Below, piece by piece: positions 1 through 7,190 of a stretch of DNA of 24,441 nucleotides. Source of the DNA: a virus; the IMG/VR virus record IMGVR_UViG_3300033146_004417, positions 1 through 24,441 of that record. One strand, written 5' to 3'. Position 1 is the first letter of the stretch; every line of letters starts with the position of its first letter. Below the pieces are notes generated by a model. That model did no database searches, was not told where the DNA came from, and saw only the letters and a program-made list of their open reading frames with translations. A program made the translations under genes and the position numbers.

Positions 1-731
1 CTTCTTATTCTATGACCATCAGCCGTATTAATATAATCTGACGACTTTGAACCAGTTGGTAAATCACTTTTAAGGATAGGATTAAATGTTTTTATTAACC
101 ATTTTTTTGTAACTTCTTTTAAATTATTAGATATTTCTTGATTATTTTTATTTCCATTATCGACCTCACCTATTTCTTCTTTCTTCTTATTTATTTCATC
201 TTCTAATTTTGATATTTCATCTCTTGTTTTATCATCATTTTCAAATATCATAGATTCATTATTTAATTTTGACATATTCTTTAACCCTGGTAATAATGTA
301 TTATCAACATAATTTTCAATCGCTGCTCTTGATTTACTTGTTTTATAACTCATAGCTTTAACTAAATTTTTATCAGCATCTTTAAATAATTCATCAAAAT
401 ATGTTTTATTCACTTTCTGTGTTGATTGAACTCCTTTTATAGCAGTATATAATCCAAATAACATATCAACTAAATATTTTTTCAAATCACTTTCTGTTTT
501 TATATTTTTTAATTGTTTATCCATTGAATTACCACTTATTTGAATATAAGTTTTAAGACTTTTTATAATTTTCTTTGGATCACCACTCTTACTAATATCT
601 TTCATAAAACTAGTTAATGGTTGTGATATTGATTTTCCAAGACTTCTTAAAGATTTTCCTATAAAATCTCTAAATAAACCTTCATTAATTTTGTTATTCT
701 GTATTTGAATAAATTCATTATATTTTAACAT
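1..731 (-). CDS. Capsid-targeting-type protein of unknown function, 3' end beyond window
   Basis: The reading frame opens with ATG at 731-729 and stays open for 243 codons to the left window edge, so the C-terminus is missing. The N-terminus begins MLKYNEFIQIQ and reaches INE|GLF at residues 15-20, which resembles the T4 capsid-targeting peptide followed by an [LI]-x-E|G prohead-protease site. The rest is Lys/Asn/Ser-rich and probably helical, with a charged coiled-coil-like stretch around residues 175-195 rich in Glu and Lys. No enzymatic motif is visible. It is the last gene seen in a five-gene minus-strand operon, 10 bases after the preceding stop. I infer a virion-internal or prohead-core protein; its actual function is unknown. 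Confidence 0.82.
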   Translation of the reverse strand, partial: MLKYNEFIQIQNNKINEGLFRDFIGKSLRSLGKSISQPLTSFMKDISKSGDPKKIIKSLKTYIQISGNSMDKQLKNIKTESDLKKYLVDMLFGLYTAIKGVQSTQKVNKTYFDELFKDADKNLVKAMSYKTSKSRAAIENYVDNTLLPGLKNMSKLNNESMIFENDDKTRDEISKLEDEINKKKEEIGEVDNGNKNNQEISNNLKEVTKKWLIKTFNPILKSDLPTGSKSSDYINTADGHRIR

Positions 732-741
732 TATATTTATT

Positions 742-1491
742 TTATTTTTTTATACCAAAATATTTTGCAGCTCGTTTAACATTTATAGACGAACCAATTG
801 ATATAATTTCACCTTTACAATATTTAACTTTTAAAAGACAATCACTAAATTCAACATTATTAGATATAAATCCACTTTTTATAATACATTTTGTGCCAGT
901 TATTCTATTCTTTATAATAATTTTAGTCGTTAAATACCCTTCAACAATAACTGGTTCATTAATCATTTTAAATAATATTGATTCATATTCAAAATAATCA
1001 TATGGTTTATAATCTGTATTAATTATAAACATCACAGAATCTTTAAAAATTTTATTAAGACTAATTATTATAGTTGAGAAAAAATATTCATTTCTAATTT
1101 GTTTATATTCTATAAATTTATCATCCTTAGAATGAAAAAACTTTATATACCCATTTTTATCAATTGACATACTAAAATCATCAAATTCTACATACAATAC
1201 ATTCAATACATATTTTAATTTTTTTAAATTATCAGATAAAAGCATCTCATTAAAAGTAAAGGACTTATATGATTTAAAATATTGTGAAGTTTTTTTATTT
1301 ACAAATTTTATATCACTAATAATATTATCAATATTCTCATCAATAATAAATTTTTTATATTTATCATTAAATACAAAACAATCATAATCAACACTCCACC
1401 TAACTATACCATTACTTAATAATATTTTAGTTCTACTTGTTCTTATTGCTTCTCCTGTTGATAAATTAACAACATAATCAATTGGATCCAT
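742..1491 (-). CDS. Unknown protein with N-terminal NL-x-TGE...IV-x-W domain
   Basis: This is a 249-residue protein that I do not recognise. It starts MDPIDYVV and, unlike its operon neighbours, has no capsid-targeting-like N-terminus. Residues about 8-46 carry the pattern NL-x-TGE, a hydrophobic LL, IV-x-W, then Y/F-rich residues. The same pattern sits at the C-terminus of the protein at 23656-24441, so the two probably share a small domain. The rest alternates beta-like hydrophobic strands with charged stretches; the C-terminal part has Cys-containing strands but no clear metal-binding CxxC. It lies 5 bases after the stop of the gene at 1497-1739 and 10 bases before the next start, so it is probably co-transcribed with them. 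Confidence 0.8.
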   Translation of the reverse strand: MDPIDYVVNLSTGEAIRTSRTKILLSNGIVRWSVDYDCFVFNDKYKKFIIDENIDNIISDIKFVNKKTSQYFKSYKSFTFNEMLLSDNLKKLKYVLNVLYVEFDDFSMSIDKNGYIKFFHSKDDKFIEYKQIRNEYFFSTIIISLNKIFKDSVMFIINTDYKPYDYFEYESILFKMINEPVIVEGYLTTKIIIKNRITGTKCIIKSGFISNNVEFSDCLLKVKYCKGEIISIGSSINVKRAAKYFGIKK

Positions 1492-1496
1492 ATATC

Positions 1497-1739
1497 TTAA
1501 ATATTTTCATTATCATTTTCTAACCACACATCATCAAAATCATTTTTAAAATCATTTTCTAAATCTTCAGCAGCTTCAATAGTACCAGCATATCCTAACT
1601 TAACCTTATTTTCTCCTTCATTCTTACCATATATTATTATACTACCATGTAATCCTTCGTTAATTTCTAAACTTTTTTTGTAATCATGTATTTCTTCTTC
1701 CGCTCCACTATATTCTTCATATAATTTTAAATATTTCAT
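1497..1739 (-). CDS. Small acidic capsid-targeting-type protein
   Basis: An 80-residue, strongly acidic protein beginning MKYLKLYEEYS, with the [LI]-x-E|G-type sequence INE|GLHG at about residues 26-32. This gives it the same plan as neighbouring genes: a short K/Y/F/E targeting peptide ending in a probable prohead-protease site, then a small mature part of about 50 residues with a beta-like GSIIIYG stretch and an acidic tail. It sits 3 bases after the preceding gene in the minus-strand operon. No family is recognised. The proposed processing and packaging are inferred from similarity to T4 internal proteins, not shown. Confidence 0.8.
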   Translation of the reverse strand: MKYLKLYEEYSGAEEEIHDYKKSLEINEGLHGSIIIYGKNEGENKVKLGYAGTIEAAEDLENDFKNDFDDVWLENDNENI

Positions 1740-1742
1740 TAT

Positions 1743-2132
1743 TTATTTATTTTTTTTATTTAAAAAATCAAGGATTTTATTTCTTATATCAAATAAATTT
1801 TCTGTTTTTATTTCAGTATCTCTTCTTTGTATTTTTTTATATACTTTTGATTTCTTATATTTGCAACTCCATAATAACTTTCCTTTAACAAATATTAATT
1901 TAATTAAAGCATCTTGTTTTTTATGTTCACTATCTAAAGATGGTCTACCATATCCAAATATAGTAACATCTACTCTTTTATATAGATCAACAATATCCAC
2001 TATAAAATTAGTAATCTTATAATCAAATATATAATCTAAAGTATATAAGGATATAATATCCTTTATACCTTTTAACATTTCTTTTTTATCTTTCTTTTCA
2101 TTAAAATTATAAAAATCCTCAAATAATTTCAT
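1743..2132 (-). CDS. Capsid-targeting-type protein of unknown function
   Basis: A 129-residue, Lys-rich basic protein. It begins MKLFEDFYNFNE|K, a variant of the M-K-x-F-x-x-F...N-E peptide shared across this window. The body has a hydrophobic helical segment (residues about 25-50, ISLYTLDYIFDYKITNF-like) and a beta-like region with GYGRPSLDS near residues 60-70. The C-terminal half is rich in Lys and Arg, as would suit a protein packed beside DNA. It starts 6 bases downstream of the gene at 2139-2354 and ends 3 bases before the next start. I recognise no family. Confidence 0.8.
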   Translation of the reverse strand: MKLFEDFYNFNEKKDKKEMLKGIKDIISLYTLDYIFDYKITNFIVDIVDLYKRVDVTIFGYGRPSLDSEHKKQDALIKLIFVKGKLLWSCKYKKSKVYKKIQRRDTEIKTENLFDIRNKILDFLNKKNK

Positions 2133-2138
2133 ATTCTT

Positions 2139-2354
2139 CTAATCTTTCTTTTTACTTATATGTTTTTTAAGAGCTTTTTTAATATCCCGAATAACTTGTT
2201 CTTCATCTATATCTTCATCACCACCAACACTAATAGTTATCTTATAATCATCATTATCCACCACAACTATATCATCATCATTTTCACCTTTTAAAACATA
2301 TTTACCTTTTTCATTTAAAAATTCATCAAAATTTTTAATATCACTTTTTTTCAT
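2139..2354 (-). CDS. Small capsid-targeting-type protein, first gene of operon
   Basis: I start this 71-residue protein at the ATG at 2354, which begins MKKSDIKNFDEFLNE|K. The frame is open further upstream to 2453, but that extension is hydrophobic, runs through the divergent promoter region and overlaps the gene starting at 2415. NFDEFLNE is one of the clearest copies of the shared targeting peptide, with an exact L-x-E site. The remainder is very acidic (a run of Asp/Glu around residues 22-45) and ends in a basic KKHISKKKD tail. A TATAAATA box lies about 15 bases upstream on the same strand. Function is unknown. Confidence 0.82.
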   Translation of the reverse strand: MKKSDIKNFDEFLNEKGKYVLKGENDDDIVVVDNDDYKITISVGGDEDIDEEQVIRDIKKALKKHISKKKD

Positions 2355-2368
2355 TAGATTATTATTTT

Positions 2369-2376
2369 TATTTATA
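2369..2376 (-). promoter_or_regulatory. T4-late-type TATAAATA box
   Basis: The minus strand reads TATAAATA here, identical to the T4 late-promoter consensus, about 15 bases upstream of the ATG at 2354. It would drive the five-gene operon running left. In AT-rich DNA such boxes can arise by chance, so the call rests on its position. Confidence 0.45.
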
Positions 2377-2398
2377 TATAAAAATATCAAATTACAAT

Positions 2399-2409
2399 TT
2401 AATATATAA
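2399..2409 (+). promoter_or_regulatory. TTAATATATAA promoter-like box
   Basis: An exact TTAATATATAA lies 5 bases before the ATG at 2415, divergent from the box at 2369-2376. The same 11-mer precedes several other genes in this window. If it is a -10-like element the transcript would be nearly leaderless. Confidence 0.4.
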
Positions 2410-2414
2410 AAACA

Positions 2415-3638
2415 ATGATAACAAATTTTAAAATATTCGAATTTAATAAACACGACAAATATTTAATTTATAAAAATAGTGATAATTTTACATTTGCAAT
2501 AGAATATGAAATTTGCTCAACAGAATCTAATGATATAGAACCAGAAATTGATGATATTTATGATACGATAGATTATATAAAAGATATAACTTTATTATCC
2601 TTTAAACGTGGATATGGAATGAAAATAAATATTAATAACTATACAAACTTTATTGATAACATATTTAATAAAATATTATCATATTATGATAATGATAAAG
2701 AAGATAAATTATGGAATTCTATTTTAAATAGTAAAAAATATGAAAATAATGACAAAAAATTTATAATAGATATAATATCTCATAATGTTATAAAGTATAT
2801 CGAATCACAAAATATACATTATTCTATTGATATGCTTAAAAAACACTTGCCCAATTTTTATAAAAAATGGGGAAAAACATTTAAATATGAACTAGAAGGA
2901 GATAATGATAAAACCAGAATACTAGAATTTTCACCAAGAACATATATAAAAGGAATAAATAATATTATAGAACAATTAAATGATTTCTATAAAGATTTCA
3001 ATAAACAAAAATATTGGATATTTAATGATAGAACAGCTCTTCACATTAATATAGGTATTATTAATGGAAACCTAAATATAATAAAAGGTCTTATGTTATT
3101 ATCAGATTATAATAGAGATATAAAAACACCATATATATTTAAAAATATAGAAAATAGATTGGGGAACATCCATAATAAATCAATGATCGATACATTAATA
3201 AATGTATTTAAAAATGATATTACGGATAATCTAAACAATTTAAGAAATTTAAAAAATATCAATAAATATAAAGACGAAATAAAAAATATAAATCTGCATA
3301 ATATAGAAGACATTGAAAACCAAATGAATAATCTTTTTTATAATATGAATTTTGATTTTTGGATAAAGGAATTTGGTTTAAATATAACACAAATAAAAAA
3401 TAATTATGTCGAATTTAGATATGTTGGTAATAATGTAAAAAAAGATATCTTAATAGAAAAACTAGAATTTTTTACTTATATTGTCTATTGTATGAATACA
3501 AATTACAAACAAAAAGAATATCATAAAAAATTATATAAATTTATAAATAAATTAAATATACAAGAAAATATAAATTGGGATGAAGAATGGGATGAATTAG
3601 AATTAGATCAAGATGTAAAAAATAAAATAGAAATATAA
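2415..3638 (+). CDS. Amidoligase-like enzyme (putative carboxylate-amine ligase)
   Basis: A 407-residue protein whose spaced motifs resemble the amidoligase branch (Amidoligase_2 type) of the glutamine-synthetase/gamma-glutamylcysteine-synthetase fold. These are FAIEYEI near residues 27-33 (the E-x-E strand), ILEFSPRTY near 169-177 (the E-x-x-SP step), ALHINIGI near 208-215 (matching the GLHVHVG-type strand) and VEFRYVG near 332-338 (a late Arg-containing strand). Such enzymes form amide bonds between a carboxylate and an amine using ATP and could modify peptides or cell-wall material; the substrate here is unknown. The start, MITNFKIFEFN, is a degenerate form of the shared capsid-targeting-like peptide, so the enzyme might be virion-packaged. 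It is transcribed alone on plus and converges on the HAD gene. The family call comes from motif reading only. Confidence 0.6.
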   Translation: MITNFKIFEFNKHDKYLIYKNSDNFTFAIEYEICSTESNDIEPEIDDIYDTIDYIKDITLLSFKRGYGMKININNYTNFIDNIFNKILSYYDNDKEDKLWNSILNSKKYENNDKKFIIDIISHNVIKYIESQNIHYSIDMLKKHLPNFYKKWGKTFKYELEGDNDKTRILEFSPRTYIKGINNIIEQLNDFYKDFNKQKYWIFNDRTALHINIGIINGNLNIIKGLMLLSDYNRDIKTPYIFKNIENRLGNIHNKSMIDTLINVFKNDITDNLNNLRNLKNINKYKDEIKNINLHNIEDIENQMNNLFYNMNFDFWIKEFGLNITQIKNNYVEFRYVGNNVKKDILIEKLEFFTYIVYCMNTNYKQKEYHKKLYKFINKLNIQENINWDEEWDELELDQDVKNKIEI

Positions 3639-3657
3639 AAATAAAATTAAAAAATAT

Positions 3658-4929
3658 TTAAAAATCAAAATCTATAATATCATTTTTATCATTAAATTTA
3701 CTATTACTGGTGGATCTCTTTTTATTTCTAATTAACTTATTAATTATTCTACTTAACTTATATGATGAATTTTTAATTTCTATTTCATTTGTATATAAAT
3801 TATCGTCTTCTTCAAATTCATTATCTTCTTCATTATATCCTATATTAATAATATATTTATTAATATAATCTTTAATTTCTATAATTCTACCATTATTTTT
3901 AATTGTTATACTTTTATAATAATTATACATATTTTGTGCACTTGTATCTCCTACAAAATAATTATAATCCGTATCCCCACTATCTAATTTATCCTTTAAA
4001 ATATTATAAATCTTATCCACTATTTTTCTATCTTTACCCTTTATAAATGGATTATTAAACTCTTCATTAAATTCATAAAATCTATCTAATTTATTAGATT
4101 CTTTAATAGGAAATTTATCTGGTTCCTCTATAAGAATTTCATTTGTATCAAATCTATTTAAATCATTATTAGTAACTAAATGATTATATAATACTATATC
4201 ATTTGTATTTATTCTTTCTGTAATAATTTTAAACAAATCATCATCAGTATTTTTTAATAAATCATTTAAAATTTTTTGACAATCATTAGCATAATCTATA
4301 TTTGTCTTATGATCATCATAAAAATGAACAATATTATACCAGTCTTGTCTTAATGGAACAAATCTATTATTTTTTATTTTGAATCCAATTAAATGTTCTA
4401 ATAAAATATATACTTTTTTTAATGATGTTTCTTCATCGTAATATACTTTAAATTTATCACCAACGAAATATATTTTATCTAAAGACAATCCCATATTTTT
4501 TAATTCTAATCTAAGTTTATTAACAATATCAGAATGGTTTTTTCTATTAGATCTTGCTGTCAATAACCCTATACTAACATTTTTACCTCTTAAATGTTCA
4601 ATGTTATCCAATAAATAATCAACCTTTGTTTTATCTAATATTTTCTTATCATATAAATTATTAAATGATATACCCAACCTTTTTATATTCTCAAATTTAG
4701 TCTTTCTATAAACTCTATCATACATTTCTCTACTTATATAATACTTACCACCATTATATTCTATTGGTATATTATCTTTTTTATAAATACCATTTCTTAT
4801 AAGAGAAAATTCCAAATTTGATATTTTTATTATTGGTTTAAAAGGTTTTTCTTTATCAATTAACCATATATCGGAATGAATTTTCCATAATGTACCATCA
4901 AGATCAAAAAAATGTATTTCCTTATTCAT
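3658..4929 (-). CDS. HAD-superfamily phosphatase with extra C-terminal domain
   Basis: A 423-residue protein with haloacid-dehalogenase motifs in order: FFDLDGTLW at residues 7-15 (nucleophile D9, acid D11), LLTAR at 122-126 (motif II Thr), and HFYDDHKTNID at 202-212 (the paired metal-binding DD, 205-206). This gives a phosphatase or nucleotidase core of about 215 residues, resembling HAD proteins common in large phages. The remaining ~200 residues are unusual: Asp/Glu/Asn-rich, with an internal FYEFNE|EF at about 284-291 that looks like the shared capsid-targeting peptide, and another charged segment after it. It follows three capsid-targeting-type genes on the same strand with a 42-base gap. 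The substrate cannot be told from sequence. Confidence 0.8.
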   Translation of the reverse strand: MNKEIHFFDLDGTLWKIHSDIWLIDKEKPFKPIIKISNLEFSLIRNGIYKKDNIPIEYNGGKYYISREMYDRVYRKTKFENIKRLGISFNNLYDKKILDKTKVDYLLDNIEHLRGKNVSIGLLTARSNRKNHSDIVNKLRLELKNMGLSLDKIYFVGDKFKVYYDEETSLKKVYILLEHLIGFKIKNNRFVPLRQDWYNIVHFYDDHKTNIDYANDCQKILNDLLKNTDDDLFKIITERINTNDIVLYNHLVTNNDLNRFDTNEILIEEPDKFPIKESNKLDRFYEFNEEFNNPFIKGKDRKIVDKIYNILKDKLDSGDTDYNYFVGDTSAQNMYNYYKSITIKNNGRIIEIKDYINKYIINIGYNEEDNEFEEDDNLYTNEIEIKNSSYKLSRIINKLIRNKKRSTSNSKFNDKNDIIDFDF

Positions 4930-4971
4930 GTATAAATATTAATTTTCTTTTAAAGTTCATCTTCATCGTGA

Positions 4972-5136
4972 CTATTGAATTTTTTTTAATTCTGAATAAA
5001 ATATTCTCCCACTACTTGTTTCTATCTTTAATATAGTTTTATAATCAACATCTACAACTTTCATTAATTTTATATCCTCTTCATTATCAATTACTATAAA
5101 TTCTTCATTAACTTTATATTCACTAAATTTTTTCAT
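4972..5136 (-). CDS. 54-residue capsid-targeting-type protein
   Basis: This small frame starts at the ATG at 5136-5134 and ends at TAG (4974-4972). It begins MKKFSEYKVNE|E, clearly the shared targeting peptide, followed by an acidic and hydrophobic beta-rich body with VVDVDY and ILKIET strands. It sits 15 bases after the stop of the gene at 5152-5595 and 42 bases before the HAD gene, in the same minus-strand run. The peptide match and operon position make it convincing despite its size. The compact beta-rich body could be a small SH3- or Tudor-like fold, but that is a guess. Confidence 0.7.
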   Translation of the reverse strand: MKKFSEYKVNEEFIVIDNEEDIKLMKVVDVDYKTILKIETSSGRIFYSELKKIQ

Positions 5137-5151
5137 AATTCTTTAATTTTT

Positions 5152-5595
5152 TTATAAATTTACAATTCCATTATCCAAATCGTTTTCTCTTTGTTTTCTT
5201 CCTTCTTCATTCTTATCATCTTCTTCCTTTTCCTTTTTATGTTCTTCAAAATAATTTCCAATTTTATGATATTTTTTAACAAACCATTTAACACCATCAT
5301 CATTCCCAATTGATGTATGAATATAATCAAATGGACTATCATCCAACCAAAACAATCTTTTACATGGCTTTTTATTTATCGTTCCTTCCCTTCTATAATC
5401 TGGTATAAATTTCCATATATCATTACCAAACATATTCTTACCATCTTTAAACTGCAACATTCTATATTTATGTCCATTATAATCAACTGTTATTATCCTA
5501 TATCTTGTTCTAAATTCTTCTGCAAGATCAGCAAATCCGTGTTCTGAATAATCATCTCTCATTTTTTCACTTATAAAGTTTTTATATCTTTTCAT
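5152..5595 (-). CDS. Capsid-targeting-type protein with charged tail
   Basis: A 147-residue protein beginning MKRYKNFISE|K, the closest copy in the window to the T4 internal-protein peptide MKTYQEFIAE (M, K, Y, F, I and E in register). The middle is rich in aromatics and beta-like (YRMLQF, WKFIPDYRR, LFWLDDSPFDY). The last ~35 residues alternate Lys and Glu/Asp, suggesting a helical charged tail. Its ATG overlaps the stop of the upstream gene by one base (TAATG), so the two are probably translationally coupled. No family is recognised. I infer a packaged, proteolytically processed internal protein. Confidence 0.83.
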   Translation of the reverse strand: MKRYKNFISEKMRDDYSEHGFADLAEEFRTRYRIITVDYNGHKYRMLQFKDGKNMFGNDIWKFIPDYRREGTINKKPCKRLFWLDDSPFDYIHTSIGNDDGVKWFVKKYHKIGNYFEEHKKEKEEDDKNEEGRKQRENDLDNGIVNL

Positions 5596-5879
5596 TATTC
5601 AAAACCTTCATTTTCAGGTCCACTACCATCAGATTTATCAAGATCAAACTCTACCCAATTCATAAAATCATCAACAACATCCTTTTCACCATTAAGTCTT
5701 ATAAAAACTTTTATTTGACTAACACCATCAACTGTACTAATATTTATATCAATACCCATATCTTGTGCTTTATTCTTCAATTTATATTCAAATTCATCAT
5801 ACTGATACTTATCTATATCATATTGAATTTTCTTTAATACACTTTCATTTAAAAAATCATCGAATTTTTTCATATTCAT
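5595..5879 (-). CDS. Small acidic capsid-targeting-type protein
   Basis: A 94-residue protein beginning MNMKKFDDFLNE|S; translation could start at 5879 or at the second ATG at 5873. KKFDDFLNE|S is a textbook-like targeting peptide with an exact L-x-E|S site. The mature part has a helical, charged first half (YDIDKYQYDEFEYKL), then a beta-like SQIKVFIRL strand and an acidic C-terminus ending in PENEGFE. It is first of a run of four genes going left, just beyond the terminator of the tail block. The minus strand carries TATATATA about 20 bases upstream, a possible promoter. Confidence 0.83.
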   Translation of the reverse strand: MNMKKFDDFLNESVLKKIQYDIDKYQYDEFEYKLKNKAQDMGIDINISTVDGVSQIKVFIRLNGEKDVVDDFMNWVEFDLDKSDGSGPENEGFE

Positions 5880-5910
5880 TCATTATTTTTACATTTGTAT
5901 ATATAAAAAA

Positions 5911-5942
5911 AAATGCCTCAATTTTTTTTTAATGAGGCATTT
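5911..5942 (-). terminator. Intrinsic terminator ending the gp26-type transcript
   Basis: A perfect 10-bp stem (AAATGCCTCA with TGAGGCATTT) encloses an A/T loop and is followed on the minus strand by a run of T. It overlaps the last codons and the stop of the small gene at 5929-6153 and separates the tail block from the genes to the left. Confidence 0.8.
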
Positions 5943-6153
5943 TCATATTTGGCATTTTGAAATTGCTTGGTTTAAACGAATTTGCTATTTTTGACATTTT
6001 TTTATATTCTGAATTATAACTATTTCCTTGTTCTCCTTCTTCTCTTGCTTTCTTCTCATCTTCATTTCTTTTATTGAGAAGTCTTATATAATCTTCAAAT
6101 TCATAATATGGCCATTCATCAATAGTAAGAGTTTGTTGATTACCTTGAATCAT
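5929..6153 (-). CDS. C-terminal part of gp26-type baseplate protein in a second frame
   Basis: Read from the first ATG after the previous stop this is 74 residues (MIQGNQQ onward). The frame is open and protein-like further upstream, inside the end of the gp26-type gene: QIFSLFQVHLESL-like sequence precedes the ATG and continues smoothly into LTIDEWPYYEFEDYIRLLN. That resembles the final segment of T4 gp26-family proteins (a nonpolar FF-x-L-x-H stretch, then a TIDE...PYYE...Y...L motif). The tail is Lys/Glu-rich and ends KMPNMKMPH. So this is probably not an independent gene but the end of the protein encoded at 6164-7132, joined by a frameshift near 6205-6215, or separated from it by an indel. 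Independent initiation at 6153, 10 bases after the stop, is an alternative. Confidence 0.7.
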   Translation of the reverse strand: MIQGNQQTLTIDEWPYYEFEDYIRLLNKRNEDEKKAREEGEQGNSYNSEYKKMSKIANSFKPSNFKMPNMKMPH

Positions 6154-6163
6154 AAACTCAAGT

Positions 6164-7132
6164 TTATTTTTTCTTAAACTTTCCAAGTGGACTTGAAACA
6201 ACGAAAATATTTGAGGCTCCGCCGGGAAAGGACATATCACTGTGGACCTCACCACCACAGACAGGACATTTTTCTTCTAATCCAGAAACTCCGAATTTCA
6301 TTTTATCTACAATATAATTCAATGTTTGAAATGTTTCCATATCTATATTCTTATATTCCTTTTCCTTAGCTTTAATTCCTTCTTCACTTATTTTATTTCT
6401 ATCCCATAATGTGAACGGTATAATTTTTAAAAATGAAACATTCGGTGTTTTATTATCTATCTGAACTTTTGTCTTCAAATCACCAAAAAATATTTCCTGT
6501 AAACCAATTGTTGGTGGAGACAATTTCCATTCTTTACCATTTATAGTTATATCAATAGTTTTTGTTTGTGGATTAAAAAATTCTTCTAATTCTTTATCCA
6601 TCTCATAATGAACAAATGTTCTTTTTTGCATTTGACTACTTGTTGCCCTAAACTCTATTTTAAATTCATTACCACAATGTTCACAAGTAATTTCTTTTGC
6701 TAAATTATTTCCTTTTTGAAATGTTAATTCTCTTATCATAAATATTAATGATAATCTATCATTATCTTTTATATCTCGATAAGTTCCTCTTAAACCATTT
6801 GAATGTATAAACCTAACACATCTAGATAATATCAAATTCATTTTTTCTGTAACATCAATAATATTAGTATCTTCAACAACAGAATATTCTTGTACATCGG
6901 CAACTGTTGCTCCTTTAATACTTATTTTAGTCCCTGGTTTATAAAACATACCAGCTGGTAATGAATTCAGATCTATAGCAAAAAATTCTCTACCATATAA
7001 CATCTCTTCTTTTTCATTATCATGACTGCGTTGATACCCTACATCTTCGATAACATTTGAATTACTCAACCCCTTTGTCTCATCAACTATAAATTGATTT
7101 AAAACATCATCTGTCTTATCTTCTTTTGACAT
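6164..7132 (-). CDS. T4 gp26-type baseplate protein, zinc-binding
   Basis: A 322-residue protein resembling the T4 baseplate gp26 family (T4_baseplate type). Near residue 57 it has SLPAGMFYKPGTKISIKGATVADVQE spread over strands, like the family's LPS-G-x-x-Y opening. Then come a helical region around 95-145, CEHC at 150-153 and CPVC at 289-292, two CxxC knuckles that probably bind one zinc. Family members continue past the second knuckle into a hydrophobic, helix-rich C-terminus. Here the frame runs only through SFPGGASNIF and a short Lys tail to a stop, while the expected continuation lies in the overlapping frame of 5929-6153. It follows the tail tube and metallophosphoesterase on the same strand and has a promoter-like box upstream. 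A role in baseplate or tail assembly is inferred from the family. Confidence 0.75.
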   Translation of the reverse strand: MSKEDKTDDVLNQFIVDETKGLSNSNVIEDVGYQRSHDNEKEEMLYGREFFAIDLNSLPAGMFYKPGTKISIKGATVADVQEYSVVEDTNIIDVTEKMNLILSRCVRFIHSNGLRGTYRDIKDNDRLSLIFMIRELTFQKGNNLAKEITCEHCGNEFKIEFRATSSQMQKRTFVHYEMDKELEEFFNPQTKTIDITINGKEWKLSPPTIGLQEIFFGDLKTKVQIDNKTPNVSFLKIIPFTLWDRNKISEEGIKAKEKEYKNIDMETFQTLNYIVDKMKFGVSGLEEKCPVCGGEVHSDMSFPGGASNIFVVSSPLGKFKKK

Positions 7133-7147
7133 AACTTATTTTTTCTT

Positions 7148-7158
7148 TTATATATTCC
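7148..7158 (-). promoter_or_regulatory. AATATATAA promoter-like box before gp26-type gene
   Basis: The minus strand reads GGAATATATAA, matching 9 of 11 positions of the TTAATATATAA box, 15 bases upstream of the ATG at 7132. It is preceded by an unusually GC-rich patch (CCTGCCTGTAGG on minus). Confidence 0.35.
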
Positions 7159-7190
7159 TACAGGCAGGGTCAATTTTAATTAATAAAAAA

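Noticed and set aside
2355-2453. Extended start of the small gene at 2139-2354
   Set aside because: It would cover the divergent promoter region and overlap the gene at 2415; MKKSDIKNFDEFLNE is the natural start.
4931-4938. TATAAATA on the plus strand
   Set aside because: It points away from the nearby minus-strand gene and no plus-strand gene follows, so it is probably chance in AT-rich DNA.
6154-6258. GTG at 6258 as the true start of a separate 109-residue protein
   Set aside because: The first ~15 residues from there are out-of-frame zinc-knuckle codons; only the later part looks like real protein, better explained by frameshift into it.
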